Below are positions 1-6,373 of a stretch of DNA of 8,012 nt, one piece after another. The notes beneath the pieces are model-generated. The model searched no databases and was not told the origin of the DNA. It was given only the letters and a program-made list of their open reading frames with translations. Source of the DNA: Thermoplasmatota archaeon. Lineage in GTDB: Archaea > Thermoplasmatota > Penumbrarchaeia > Penumbrarchaeales > Penumbrarchaeaceae. Where the stretch lies: assembly GCA_030600725.1 (NCBI GenBank), contig JAUVLN010000088.1, positions 1 to 8,012 of the forward strand. Reading direction: 5' to 3'. A program made the translations under genes and the position numbers. Position 1 is the stretch's first letter. Every line of letters begins with the position of its first letter.

Positions 1-95
1 GGAAGAGGGGCATCATAAGGAGAAACGGTATGCACCTCTGCAGACAATGCTTCAGGGATATCGCCCCTGAGATAGGATTCAAGAAGTATTCATGA
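1..95 (+). CDS. rps14: 30S ribosomal protein uS14, 3' end only
   Basis: This is the last part of a small-subunit head protein that binds 16S rRNA near the decoding region. The gene begins before the window. Reading from base 3 gives 30 residues and a TGA stop at 93-95. The visible part has the second half of the zinc ribbon, a Cys-Arg-Gln-Cys motif in the context GMHLCRQCFRDIAPEIGFKK. This matches the C-terminal end of archaeal uS14, where two CxxC pairs hold one zinc ion. The first CxxC pair would lie upstream. The next gene, uS8, starts 12 bases after the stop, and its Shine-Dalgarno sequence overlaps this stop codon, as expected inside an operon. Identification is firm despite the short visible length, because motif, end point and neighbour order all agree. 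Confidence 0.93.
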   Translation, partial: KRGIIRRNGMHLCRQCFRDIAPEIGFKKYS

Positions 96-107
96 GGAGG
101 CGAAAGG

Positions 108-497
108 ATGAGACACGATCCATTATCAGATGCAATGTCCATCATGAAGAACGCGGAGCGTTCCGGAAAGATGGAATGTTTGATCAGGCCCGCCTCCAAG
201 CTCATAGGCAGGGTACTGAAGGTCGTTCAGGAGAACGGCTATATCAAGGAGTTCGAATACGTAGAGGACGGCAGGTCAGGATGGTTCAGGGTATACCTCA
301 ACGGTAACATCAACGACTGCGGCGTGATCAAACCCCGGTTCGCCGTGAGGAGGGCCGATATGGAGGGTTACGAGGCCAGGTACCTGCCGGCACAGAACTT
401 CGGGTGCTTGATCCTGACCACCACCAATGGTGTCATCTCCAACGAGAAGGCCAAGGAGATAAACACAGGTGGAAGACTTCTGGCCTATGTGTATTGA
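108..497 (+). CDS. rps8: 30S ribosomal protein uS8
   Basis: This is a primary 16S rRNA-binding protein of the small-subunit platform, 129 residues and full family length (about 130 in archaea). The start has the typical archaeal pattern DPLSDAMSIMKNAERSGK at residues 4-21. A PASKLIGRVLKV-like rRNA-binding stretch follows, then CGVIKPRF near residue 71. The C-terminal domain has the LPAQNFGCLILTTTNGVIS signature and ends in GGRLLAYVY, the conserved family end. The start ATG at 108 is preceded by AGGAGG at 95-100, seven bases away, which supports this start. The gene sits between uS14 and uL6 as in other archaeal spc operons. In bacteria uS8 can bind its own mRNA as a translational repressor; I see no clear mimic site here and make no claim. 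Nothing looks truncated or unusual. Confidence 0.97.
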   Translation: MRHDPLSDAMSIMKNAERSGKMECLIRPASKLIGRVLKVVQENGYIKEFEYVEDGRSGWFRVYLNGNINDCGVIKPRFAVRRADMEGYEARYLPAQNFGCLILTTTNGVISNEKAKEINTGGRLLAYVY

Positions 498-508
498 GGT
501 GATCGATG

Positions 509-1048
509 ATGCCAAAGATGGAAGAGATGTCAAGGGATGTTGAGATGCCAGCCGGGGTCACAACAACCTACAAGAAAGGTATCCTCACCGTGAAGGGGCC
601 CAGGGGTGAGCTAGAGAGATCGTTCGTCCACCCGAGGGTGCAGTTGAAAGTGTTGAAGGATAAGGTCAACGCCTCCTGCAGCAGGCCGAACAGGCGCGAG
701 ATGGGGTTGACCGGCACATGGGCGGCTCATGTGAAGAACATGGTCGTGGGCGTGACCGATGGTTTCCATTACAAGATGAGGATCATCTACTCCCATTTTC
801 CGATCAAGACCTCGCTCAAGGGATCGGAACTGGTCGTCGAGAACTTCCTCGGCGAGAGGTTCCCCAGGAGGGCCAAGGTGCTTGAGGGCGTTACCGCAAA
901 GATCTCCGGTGAGACCATCACCCTTGAGGGTAACGACAAGGAGAATGTGGGGCAGACCGCAGCGAATATCGAGAAGGCCACCAAGGTAAAGAACTACGAC
1001 CCGAGGGTCTTTCAGGACGGCATTTATCTCGTTAAAAGGGGTGAGTAG
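509..1048 (+). CDS. rpl6: 50S ribosomal protein uL6
   Basis: This large-subunit protein lies near the factor-binding region and the sarcin-ricin loop of 23S rRNA. It is 179 residues from this start, normal for archaea, with two repeated L6 folds. The first carries the GVTTTYKKGILTVKGPRGEL pattern at about residues 17-36. The second ends with DPRVFQDGIYLVKRGE, the usual archaeal end. Two adjacent ATG codons at 506 and 509 could both start it. The Shine-Dalgarno match GAGGTGAT at 496-503 lies two bases from 506 and five bases from 509, so I prefer 509; starting at 506 adds one residue. The Shine-Dalgarno site overlaps the uS8 stop codon, suggesting coupled translation. The stop at 1046-1048 lies two bases before eL32. 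Confidence 0.96.
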   Translation: MPKMEEMSRDVEMPAGVTTTYKKGILTVKGPRGELERSFVHPRVQLKVLKDKVNASCSRPNRREMGLTGTWAAHVKNMVVGVTDGFHYKMRIIYSHFPIKTSLKGSELVVENFLGERFPRRAKVLEGVTAKISGETITLEGNDKENVGQTAANIEKATKVKNYDPRVFQDGIYLVKRGE

Positions 1049-1050
1049 TA

Positions 1051-1611
1051 ATGGCTGGAGACGAGAGCGAGAAACCCAAGACAGTGAAGAAGAAGGCTCC
1101 GACCGAGAAAGCGGTAAAGAAGCCGGTTGCACAGGACGCCAGAAGCAAGAAGACGGTTCCGGCCGTGAAAGCGGTAAAGAAGCCGGTTGCACAGGACGCC
1201 AGCAGAAAGAAGATCAAACCCAAACTCTCCAAGGAGGTCCGGAAGGACCTTGAAAAGAGGAAGGAGAGGAAGGATTCCCAGCCGGCCTTCAAGCGTGGGG
1301 AATGGTTTCGCTACAAGAAGCTTGGAGAAGCGTGGAGGAGGCCCAGGGGAGTGACGAACAAGATGAGGAGGAACCGGAGATACAGGCCTCCCAAGGTCAG
1401 GATCGGGTTCGGAAAACCAGCGTCGGTTCGATATCTGCACTCATCGGGTTTCAGGGAGGTACTTGTCCATAACCTGAAGGATATGGAGTCCATAGATCCC
1501 AGGGTTCAGGCTGCGAGGATCGGATCCACCGTGGGGACCAGGAAGAGGACCTCCATGATCGAGGCAGCGGACAAGAAAGGGATCAGGGTCCTTAACAGGG
1601 GGGCGCTATAA
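1051..1611 (+). CDS. rpl32e: 50S ribosomal protein eL32 with repeat-bearing basic N-terminal extension
   Basis: This large-subunit protein is shared by archaea and eukaryotes and absent from bacteria. The gene encodes 186 residues. The conserved eL32 domain runs from about residue 82 to the end, with GEWFRYKKLGEAWRRPRG, RYRPPKVRIGFG and the SSGFREVLVHN stretch, then a final helix with GTRKRTSMIEAA. Residues 1-75 are a low-complexity extension rich in Lys, Ala, Pro and Val, resembling a histone H1-type tail in composition. It contains two copies of the exact peptide KAVKKPVAQDA at residues 20-30 and 40-50, encoded by a 60-base tandem duplication. The ATG at 1051 follows GGGGTGA at 1038-1044 with six bases between, so the extension is probably translated. 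A longer N-terminus also occurs in haloarchaeal eL32, but with different sequence. The stop overlaps the eL19 start by one base (TAATG). Confidence 0.95.
   Translation: MAGDESEKPKTVKKKAPTEKAVKKPVAQDARSKKTVPAVKAVKKPVAQDASRKKIKPKLSKEVRKDLEKRKERKDSQPAFKRGEWFRYKKLGEAWRRPRGVTNKMRRNRRYRPPKVRIGFGKPASVRYLHSSGFREVLVHNLKDMESIDPRVQAARIGSTVGTRKRTSMIEAADKKGIRVLNRGAL
1081..1200 (+). repeat. Two-copy 60-bp in-frame tandem repeat inside eL32
   Basis: Bases 1081-1140 and 1141-1200 are two adjacent 60-base units that agree at 52 of 60 positions by eye. The differences lie in the first 26 bases. From 1107 to 1142 and from 1167 to 1202 the two copies are identical over 36 bases. The unit length is a multiple of three, so each copy adds 20 residues to the basic tail without a frameshift. 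The long identical block, including third codon positions, suggests recent duplication or gene conversion rather than constraint on the protein alone. Confidence 0.93.
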
Positions 1612-2081
1612 TGGACCTGACAAATCAGAGAAGGATGGCCGCACTGATAATGAAGTGTGGAAAGAACAGGGTTTACCTCAATCCCAACAATATCGAGGAT
1701 ATCGCCGAGGCTGTTACGAGGCAGGATATCAGGAAGCTCGTCAATGAGGGAGTGATATACCCCAAACAGAAGATCGGCATATCCAACGGAAGGCTGAAGG
1801 CGAGGATGGCCCAGAAGGATGCTGGCAAGAGGAAGGGCCACGGATCCAGAAAAGGATCCAAGTACGCCAGGTTTCCCAAGAAGAGGAGATGGATCAACAC
1901 CATCCGCCCGATCCGCAGGGTTCTTCGGGAGTACCGCGACGGTGGGAATATATCGGCCGAGACATACAGAAAATATTACAGGCACTCCTCCGGGGGGATG
2001 TTCAGGTCCATATACCACATGAAGACACATATCAAGGCGGAGAAGGCGTTCATCAAGAGCCCGGACGAGGGGGTGAACTGA
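1611..2081 (+). CDS. rpl19e: 50S ribosomal protein eL19
   Basis: This archaeal/eukaryotic large-subunit protein has a globular head and a long helical arm that reaches across the subunit surface. It is 156 residues, close to the usual archaeal length of about 150. The head shows MDLTNQRRMAALIMKCGKNR and VYLNPNNIEDIAEAVTRQDI. A basic linker, KGHGSRKGSKYARFPKKRRW at about residues 74-93, is the typical rRNA-binding stretch. The arm contains IRPIRRVLREYRDGGNISAE and YRKYYRHSSGGMFRS. The ATG shares one base with the eL32 stop and has AGGGGGG at 1597-1603, seven bases upstream, which fixes the start. The tail ends in SPDEGVN, and uL18 starts one base after the stop. Nothing is missing or unusual. 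Confidence 0.97.
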   Translation: MDLTNQRRMAALIMKCGKNRVYLNPNNIEDIAEAVTRQDIRKLVNEGVIYPKQKIGISNGRLKARMAQKDAGKRKGHGSRKGSKYARFPKKRRWINTIRPIRRVLREYRDGGNISAETYRKYYRHSSGGMFRSIYHMKTHIKAEKAFIKSPDEGVN

Positions 2082-2082
2082 T

Positions 2083-2586
2083 ATGGCATACGGACCCAGA
2101 TATCACGTTCCTTTCAGAAGGAGAAGACAGGGAAAGACCAATTTCAGAAGAAGGCTTGCACTGTTGAAATCGAATAAACCCAGGGCCGTGGTTCGAAAGA
2201 GCCACACCGGCATATCGATCCAGATAGTGGAATATCGTGCGGATGGTGACAGGGTTCTTGCCCACGGGACATACACCGACCTGAAGAAACTGGGATGGAA
2301 CTATTCATTGACGGACACATCAGCGTCCTACCTGACCGGTTTGATCGCCGGGAAGAACGCCCTTAAGAACGATATAGAGGAGGCGGTCTACGACATTGGC
2401 CTCATGGAACCGGTTCGGGGCAGCAGGGCATTTGCCGTCCTCAAGGGCCTGCTGGATGCGGGTCTGGAGATCCCCCGAGGTGAGGAAAAGTTCCCCACCG
2501 ACGATAGGATCTCCGGGAAGGAGAAGGGAGATCCGAACTTTACGAAAGCATTCGAGACCATGAAGTCCAAGATCATGGAGATGTGA
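2083..2586 (+). CDS. rpl18: 50S ribosomal protein uL18
   Basis: This 5S rRNA-binding protein of the central protuberance works there with uL5. It is 167 residues, within the archaeal range. The N-terminus GPRYHVPFRRRRQGKTNFRR is the archaeal/eukaryotic type, and KSNKPRAVVRKSHTGISIQI forms the first strand that contacts 5S rRNA. The fold continues through SYLTGLIAGKNAL and GLMEPVRGSRAFAVLKGLLDAGLEIP, which is diagnostic of the family. The C-terminus has a short extension, FTKAFETMKSKIMEM. The start ATG at 2083 follows GAGGGGGTGA at 2067-2076 at normal spacing. The stop at 2584-2586 sits two bases before the preferred uS5 start, and the last codons hold the uS5 Shine-Dalgarno site, so the two genes are probably translationally coupled. 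Confidence 0.97.
   Translation: MAYGPRYHVPFRRRRQGKTNFRRRLALLKSNKPRAVVRKSHTGISIQIVEYRADGDRVLAHGTYTDLKKLGWNYSLTDTSASYLTGLIAGKNALKNDIEEAVYDIGLMEPVRGSRAFAVLKGLLDAGLEIPRGEEKFPTDDRISGKEKGDPNFTKAFETMKSKIMEM
2577..2580 (+). promoter_or_regulatory. Shine-Dalgarno site that decides the uS5 start
   Basis: GGAG lies inside the last codons of uL18. It is eight bases before ATG 2589 and only two bases before the alternative GTG 2583, so the ATG is the better start. Confidence 0.6.
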
Positions 2587-2588
2587 AC

Positions 2589-3470
2589 ATGAGTGAAGAT
2601 GATATCAAGAACAAAGAAGCACCCGTGGTGGAGAAACAGGTCGATAAGGTCTCCGGGGATAAAGAGAACCAACCCCCGAAGGTAGCACCGAAGCCTGCCG
2701 CCCCCCCTAGCAGAGGACCTCAGAGGAGTTTCAACAAAAGGGGTGGGGATAGAAGGGATAACAGGAAAAGGCGTGAGAGGGGTTTCGATGTCAACGATTG
2801 GACGCCCACGACAGGCCTTGGACAACTGGTCAAGTCAGGCAAGATATCCAACATGAGCGATGCCCTCTCCAACGACCTCCCCCTCAGGGAGCCACAGATA
2901 GTGGACCACCTGATGGGCGAATCACTGGTGGACGAGGTCCTCAAGGTCAACATGGTCCAGAGGATGACGGATTCGGGAAGGAGGACAAGGTTCTCGATCA
3001 CCGTTGTCGTCGGTAACGGAGACGGATACGTTGGATTGGGTGCTGCCAAGGGAAAGGAGGTCGGACCAACGATCAAGAAGGCGATCGACAACGCAAAGCT
3101 CAACATGGTCGAGCTGGTAAGGGGATGTGGATCCTGGAGGTGCGGCTGCATGAACCCGCACAGCCTGCCTTTCAAGGTAGTGGGAAAGTCCGGATCCACG
3201 GTAGTCACCCTCAGACCTGCACCCATGGGGGTGGGCCTGGCAGTGGGCGATATCGCCAAGAAGATGCTGAAACTGGCAGGCATCAATGACGCCTGGGGCT
3301 TCTCCAGGGGTCAGACCAAGACGACGGTCAACAACGCCAAGGCCGTCATGGATGCACTCAAGAAGATCAACGCCGTGAAGGTACAGGAATCCCAGAGGGT
3401 CATGCTGGAGCATAGGAAGGGAGCCATCGAAGTGCATGAGCAGAAGATAAAGGGCGGTGATGAGGAATGA
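2589..3470 (+). CDS. rps5: 30S ribosomal protein uS5 with long charged N-terminal extension
   Basis: This small-subunit protein lies at the mRNA entry and decoding region and affects accuracy. It is 293 residues here; many archaeal uS5 proteins are about 210-235. The core starts near W71 (WTPTTGLGQLVKSGKI). It continues through the dsRNA-binding-like domain with GNGDGYVGLGAAKGKEVGPT at residues 142-161. The archaeal cysteine patch GCGSWRCGCMNPHS follows at 179-192. The C-terminal domain contains RPAPMGVGLAVG and SRGQTKTTVNNAKAV. Residues 1-70 are extra: an acidic start, a Pro/Ala stretch (about 28-42) and an Arg/Gly/Asn-rich basic stretch (about 42-66). A GTG at 2583 could add two residues, but GGAG at 2577-2580 lies eight bases from ATG 2589 and only two from the GTG, so ATG is chosen. 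The gene overlaps uL30 by four bases (ATGA). Confidence 0.96.
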   Translation: MSEDDIKNKEAPVVEKQVDKVSGDKENQPPKVAPKPAAPPSRGPQRSFNKRGGDRRDNRKRRERGFDVNDWTPTTGLGQLVKSGKISNMSDALSNDLPLREPQIVDHLMGESLVDEVLKVNMVQRMTDSGRRTRFSITVVVGNGDGYVGLGAAKGKEVGPTIKKAIDNAKLNMVELVRGCGSWRCGCMNPHSLPFKVVGKSGSTVVTLRPAPMGVGLAVGDIAKKMLKLAGINDAWGFSRGQTKTTVNNAKAVMDALKKINAVKVQESQRVMLEHRKGAIEVHEQKIKGGDEE

Positions 3471-3934
3471 GCTTTGCTGTAGTCAGGATAAGGGGCACTT
3501 TGAACATAAAGCCCAATATCAAGTATACCATGGAGCTTCTCAGGCTTAACCGTACCAACCATTGCGTTGTGATACCGGAAACACCCGAGTACATCGGCAT
3601 GTTGAAAAAGGTGAAGGATTACGTCACCTGGGGAGAGGTGTCCGACGAGTTCATGACCGAACTGATCCGCACCAGGGGCAAGCTGACAGGAGACCAGCCC
3701 ATCACGGACAAGTATGTCAAGGCCAACTCGGATTTCAAGGATATAAAGGATTTCGCATCCGCGGTATCCGCGGGGTCCGTCAACTACAATTCATTGAAGG
3801 ATGTGAAGCCCATATTCAGGCTCTCTCCGCCCAACAAAGGGGGTTACGAGGGGATCAAGAGAAGCTTCCAGGTGGGCGGTGCGCTCGGCTACCGCGGAGA
3901 GAAGATAAACGTTCTGATCAAGAGGATGCTGTGA
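3467..3934 (+). CDS. rpl30: 50S ribosomal protein uL30
   Basis: This large-subunit protein binds 23S rRNA near the 5S region. It is 155 residues and of the long archaeal/eukaryotic form, more than twice the bacterial length of about 60. The ferredoxin-like core is at the N-terminus: FAVVRIRGTLNIKPNIKYTM, then LLRLNRTNHCVVIPETPEYI and the start of the next helix, GMLKKVKDYVTWGEV. The archaeal C-terminal part includes LIRTRGKL and the end motif FRLSPPNKGGYEGIKRSFQV followed by GGALGYRG. The ATG overlaps the uS5 stop as ATGA, and GGTGA at 3456-3460 is six bases upstream, a strong sign of coupled translation. The stop at 3932-3934 overlaps the uL15 Shine-Dalgarno sequence. No irregularity was seen. 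Confidence 0.97.
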   Translation: MSFAVVRIRGTLNIKPNIKYTMELLRLNRTNHCVVIPETPEYIGMLKKVKDYVTWGEVSDEFMTELIRTRGKLTGDQPITDKYVKANSDFKDIKDFASAVSAGSVNYNSLKDVKPIFRLSPPNKGGYEGIKRSFQVGGALGYRGEKINVLIKRML

Positions 3935-3944
3935 GGTGTAGGAT

Positions 3945-4385
3945 ATGGCCGGTAAAAAGACCTTTAAATTGAGGGGAAAGAAGACCCATGGCCACGGTAC
4001 GAAGGCCAGAAGGGGTGCAGGTAAGAGGGGGGGCAGGGGAATGGCGGGAAACCACAAGCACCGGTATATGCATGTGATCAAATATTACGGAAAGGATTAC
4101 TTCGGAAGACACGGTTTCAAGAGGCCGCAGTCGGTGGTCAGATCGGACATCATACTCAACCTGAGCACCATCCGGGAGAACATCGATGCGATGGTGAAGG
4201 ATGGAGCGGCCAGGAAAAAGGGCGACGCCTACGATATCGATATCGAAAAGATAGGATGCTCCAAGCTCCTTGGTGGCGGTTCCCTCGGAGACCTGAAGGT
4301 ACATGTGATCGCTCCTTCCATCTCTGCCAGGGCTATCGAGAAGATCGAGGCAGCTGGCGGTTCGGTGACGATAAAGGAGAAGTAG
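3945..4385 (+). CDS. rpl15: 50S ribosomal protein uL15
   Basis: This early-assembling large-subunit protein has a long basic N-terminal arm buried in 23S rRNA. It is 146 residues, normal for archaea. The arm shows KLRGKKTHGHGTKARRGAGK and RGGRGMAGNHKHRY, the Gly/Arg/His-rich signature of the family. The globular part has GRHGFKRP, then the helix region NLSTIRENIDAMV, and the KLLGGGSLGDLKVHVIAPSI core. It ends with AIEKIEAAGGSVTIKEK, the usual C-terminal strand. The ATG at 3945 follows GAGGTG at 3933-3938 with six bases between. It is the last ribosomal gene before secY. The stop TAG at 4383-4385 is followed by a 79-base gap, the largest in this gene cluster, where a TATA-like box and an inverted repeat are found. 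A run of seven G at 4027-4033 lies within the arm. Confidence 0.97.
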   Translation: MAGKKTFKLRGKKTHGHGTKARRGAGKRGGRGMAGNHKHRYMHVIKYYGKDYFGRHGFKRPQSVVRSDIILNLSTIRENIDAMVKDGAARKKGDAYDIDIEKIGCSKLLGGGSLGDLKVHVIAPSISARAIEKIEAAGGSVTIKEK

Positions 4386-4395
4386 ATGTGTGTAT

Positions 4396-4449
4396 TGGAC
4401 CCCTTCATCCCTCTCAATTCTTTTATAGGGGAATGGTAATTGGGGTCTA
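4396..4449. repeat. Inverted repeat around the secY upstream TATA-like box
   Basis: Bases 4396-4403 (TGGACCCC) can pair with 4442-4449 (GGGGTCTA). This makes an eight-pair stem with one G-T wobble and a perfect six-base core, GACCCC/GGGGTC. The 38-base loop holds the TATA-like box at 4421-4427. It could be an RNA hairpin at the uL15-secY junction or a protein-binding inverted repeat over the promoter. A GC-rich six-base core is short enough to occur by chance, so its role is open. Confidence 0.4.
4421..4427 (+). promoter_or_regulatory. TATA-like box, possible secY promoter
   Basis: TTTTATA lies in the only sizeable gap of the cluster. Archaeal TATA boxes are centred about 26 bases before the transcription start, which would place the start near 4450, about 15 bases before the secY ATG at 4465. 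No Shine-Dalgarno sequence precedes that ATG, which fits a short-leader transcript. Read-through from the ribosomal operon remains possible. Confidence 0.45.
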
Positions 4450-4464
4450 CCTGTCCTTGCTAAG

Positions 4465-6243
4465 ATGGCGGTGCTTGATAACATGGCGATAGAGCGGAAT
4501 TATCTCAAAGCGATCCCCGTGGTGATAATCTACCTGGCAGCCATGGCGCTCTTGTATTCCTTCTCGGATTTCAAAGGCATGGCGCTATCGGACTACGGGC
4601 AGGTCGCCCTGTTCATACTCGTTGCGCTGGGCATTGCCGTGATATTCTTACTGATAGGCATGATGGTCACCTATGCCGGAGATGGCAGTAAACTCTACGG
4701 CCTGAAGCCCATCGCCGATAAATGGCCTGCCGTCAAGAAGCCCGAGGGCCACGTCAGGTTCAGGACAAAGATGATGTGGACGTTCGGAATACTGATACTG
4801 TACTTCTTCCTGAGCAACGTCTCCATCTACGGGCTCTCCGGTGAGAGCATTGACATATTCTCGGAGTTCAGGGCCATACTCGCAGGTGCCAATGGATCAT
4901 TGATGCATCTTGGTATCGGCCCCATAGTCACCGGCTCCATCATCATGCAGCTGTTCTCCGGTGCCAAGATCATACAGCTGGACCTCCAGAAGGCGGAGGA
5001 CAAGGCGATCTATCAGGGCGTACAGAAGATCCTCGTCCTGGTGATGATATTCATCGAGGCGATCCCGCAGGTGTATGGATATCTGACGCCCTCCGAGTCG
5101 AGCTGGATGGGGGATATCGGCCTCGGTTGGGCAAGGGTCGTGATCATCGGCCAGCTGATATTCGGATCCTATCTGGTGTTCCTCATGGATGAGGTGATCT
5201 CCAAGTGGGGCATAGGAAGCGGCATCTCGATGTTCATCGCAGCCGGTGTTTCCCAGTCGATATTCCAGGGGACCCTATCCTGGATCCCACTTGGCGATAA
5301 AACAGCAGCCAAGTACAATTTCCCCGTTCCGGATCCGGGAGCCGTACCCTCCGGGACCTTTCCCAAGACGTGGTATATTCTCGAGAACATGCAGGGGGGA
5401 TTCAGGGAACTTGCCAGCGGAGGCTTTGAGACGATATTCCTTAGTCCGCCGAATCCCTTCATTGCCCTTATATCAACGATATTGATCTTCCTTGTGGTCG
5501 CCTATGCGGAATCGACCCAGATCGAGCTCCCCCTGTCACACGCCAGGGCAAGAGGTGCCCGGGGTAGATATCCCATAAGGCTGATCTACGCCTCGAACAT
5601 CCCCGTTATCCTGATGTCGGCGCTCCTTGCCAACATCAACATGTTCGCCCTTCTTCTCTGGAACCATGAGAAGATCAGCACCATTCCGGTGATCGGAAAT
5701 AACTGGAGGATAGGATTCTACGATCCGGGATCCACAGCGGCGACCGGAGGCATAGCCTGGTATGTTTCCAGGGTGAACGGCCTTCAGAGCTGGCTGCTCC
5801 CTATCCTGAACTGGGACAGGTACAGCGGTTATGTCGGCGATCATGAGATGTGGCAGGTTCTGATACATATCGTCGTATATGTCAGTTTGATGTTTTTCGG
5901 ATCGATCCTATTTGCCAAATTCTGGATAGAGACGACCAATATGGGGCCGGAGGCCGTGGCCAAGCAGATCCAGAGCTCCGGGATGAGGATCCCGGGTTTC
6001 AGAAGGGACCCCAGGGTGCTCAAGAAAGTGCTCAACAGGTATATACCAACGGTGACCGTGATATCGGGAGCGTTCGTGGGGCTCTTGGCAGCCCTGGCTG
6101 ACATGGTTGGGACAGTGGGCAGCACATCAGGTACAGGGGTGCTGCTGACCGTGGGAATCATCATACGTCTGTATGAGGAGATAGGGAAGGAGCAGATGAT
6201 GGAGATGCACCCCGTGCTGAGGGGCTTCTTCGGCAGGGAGTGA
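4465..6243 (+). CDS. secY: Preprotein translocase subunit SecY with extra N-terminal membrane hairpin
   Basis: This is the channel subunit of the Sec translocon, which moves unfolded proteins across, or inserts them into, the cytoplasmic membrane with SecE and Sec-beta. It is 592 residues; Methanocaldococcus jannaschii SecY is about 436. The ordinary protein begins near residue 78 (LYGLKPIADKWPAVKKPEGH). All ten usual helices can be followed, with GIGPIVTGSIIMQL after the plug, KWGIGSGISMFIAAG (247-261), the RGRYPIRLIYASNIPVIL loop (366-383), the cytoplasmic GFRRDPR loop (511-517) and SGTGVLLTVGIIIRLYEE (555-572). Residues 1-77 add two predicted helices (about 13-31 and 47-69). The outer loops at about 270-331 and 400-461 are longer than usual. 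ATG 4465 has no Shine-Dalgarno site; ATG 4483 is an alternative with a weak GGTG nine bases upstream. The adk gene that follows secY in many archaea is absent here. Confidence 0.96.
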   Translation: MAVLDNMAIERNYLKAIPVVIIYLAAMALLYSFSDFKGMALSDYGQVALFILVALGIAVIFLLIGMMVTYAGDGSKLYGLKPIADKWPAVKKPEGHVRFRTKMMWTFGILILYFFLSNVSIYGLSGESIDIFSEFRAILAGANGSLMHLGIGPIVTGSIIMQLFSGAKIIQLDLQKAEDKAIYQGVQKILVLVMIFIEAIPQVYGYLTPSESSWMGDIGLGWARVVIIGQLIFGSYLVFLMDEVISKWGIGSGISMFIAAGVSQSIFQGTLSWIPLGDKTAAKYNFPVPDPGAVPSGTFPKTWYILENMQGGFRELASGGFETIFLSPPNPFIALISTILIFLVVAYAESTQIELPLSHARARGARGRYPIRLIYASNIPVILMSALLANINMFALLLWNHEKISTIPVIGNNWRIGFYDPGSTAATGGIAWYVSRVNGLQSWLLPILNWDRYSGYVGDHEMWQVLIHIVVYVSLMFFGSILFAKFWIETTNMGPEAVAKQIQSSGMRIPGFRRDPRVLKKVLNRYIPTVTVISGAFVGLLAALADMVGTVGSTSGTGVLLTVGIIIRLYEEIGKEQMMEMHPVLRGFFGRE

Positions 6244-6254
6244 CACTAGGGTGT

Positions 6255-6280
6255 GGGCCGTAAGGCTCTTTATTTATATA
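6255..6280 (+). terminator. Possible secY terminator: small hairpin and T-rich tract
   Basis: Twelve bases after the secY stop, GGGCC (6255-6259) can pair with GGCTC (6264-6268) around a GTAA loop, a stable GNRA-type tetraloop. The stem has five pairs, one of them a G-T wobble. A T/A-rich tract (TTTATTTATATA) follows at 6269-6280. Archaeal termination relies mainly on T-rich tracts, so this could end the operon, but the stem is short and the T tract is broken by A. Confidence 0.35.
6273..6280 (+). promoter_or_regulatory. TATA box, likely promoter of the downstream membrane protein gene
   Basis: TTTATATA fits the archaeal TATA consensus closely. It would place the transcription start near 6303 and give a leader of about 85 bases before ATG 6388. 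A second, weaker candidate (TATATTAA, 6331-6338) would give a leader of about 28 bases. Either one separates this gene from the secY transcript. Confidence 0.45.
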
Positions 6281-6373
6281 CTCCCCATATTTCATTGGCT
6301 TCACACTTTAAGATCTCAGCCATCAATAGATATATTAATCTCCAAGGTACGCATTCGGGTTTTTCGTATCCGC

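Noticed and set aside
611..1192. A 193-codon open frame on the minus strand across uL6 and eL32
   Set aside because: It lies wholly opposite two firmly identified ribosomal genes, has low-complexity Ser/Leu/Pro content mirroring the sense repeat, and resembles no known protein.
3754..3777. Short repeat of TCCGCGG in uL30 as a regulatory or recombination site
   Set aside because: It encodes a small Ser/Ala/Gly stretch in a conserved gene and is too short to distinguish from chance.
3562..3972. A 136-codon plus-strand frame overlapping uL30 and the uL15 start
   Set aside because: uL30 is clearly coded in another frame here; this frame is Arg/Gly/His-rich in the way typical of out-of-frame reading.
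3918..4484. A 188-codon open frame on the minus strand across uL15
   Set aside because: It is the antisense shadow of uL15, with no recognisable domain and no operon context on that strand.
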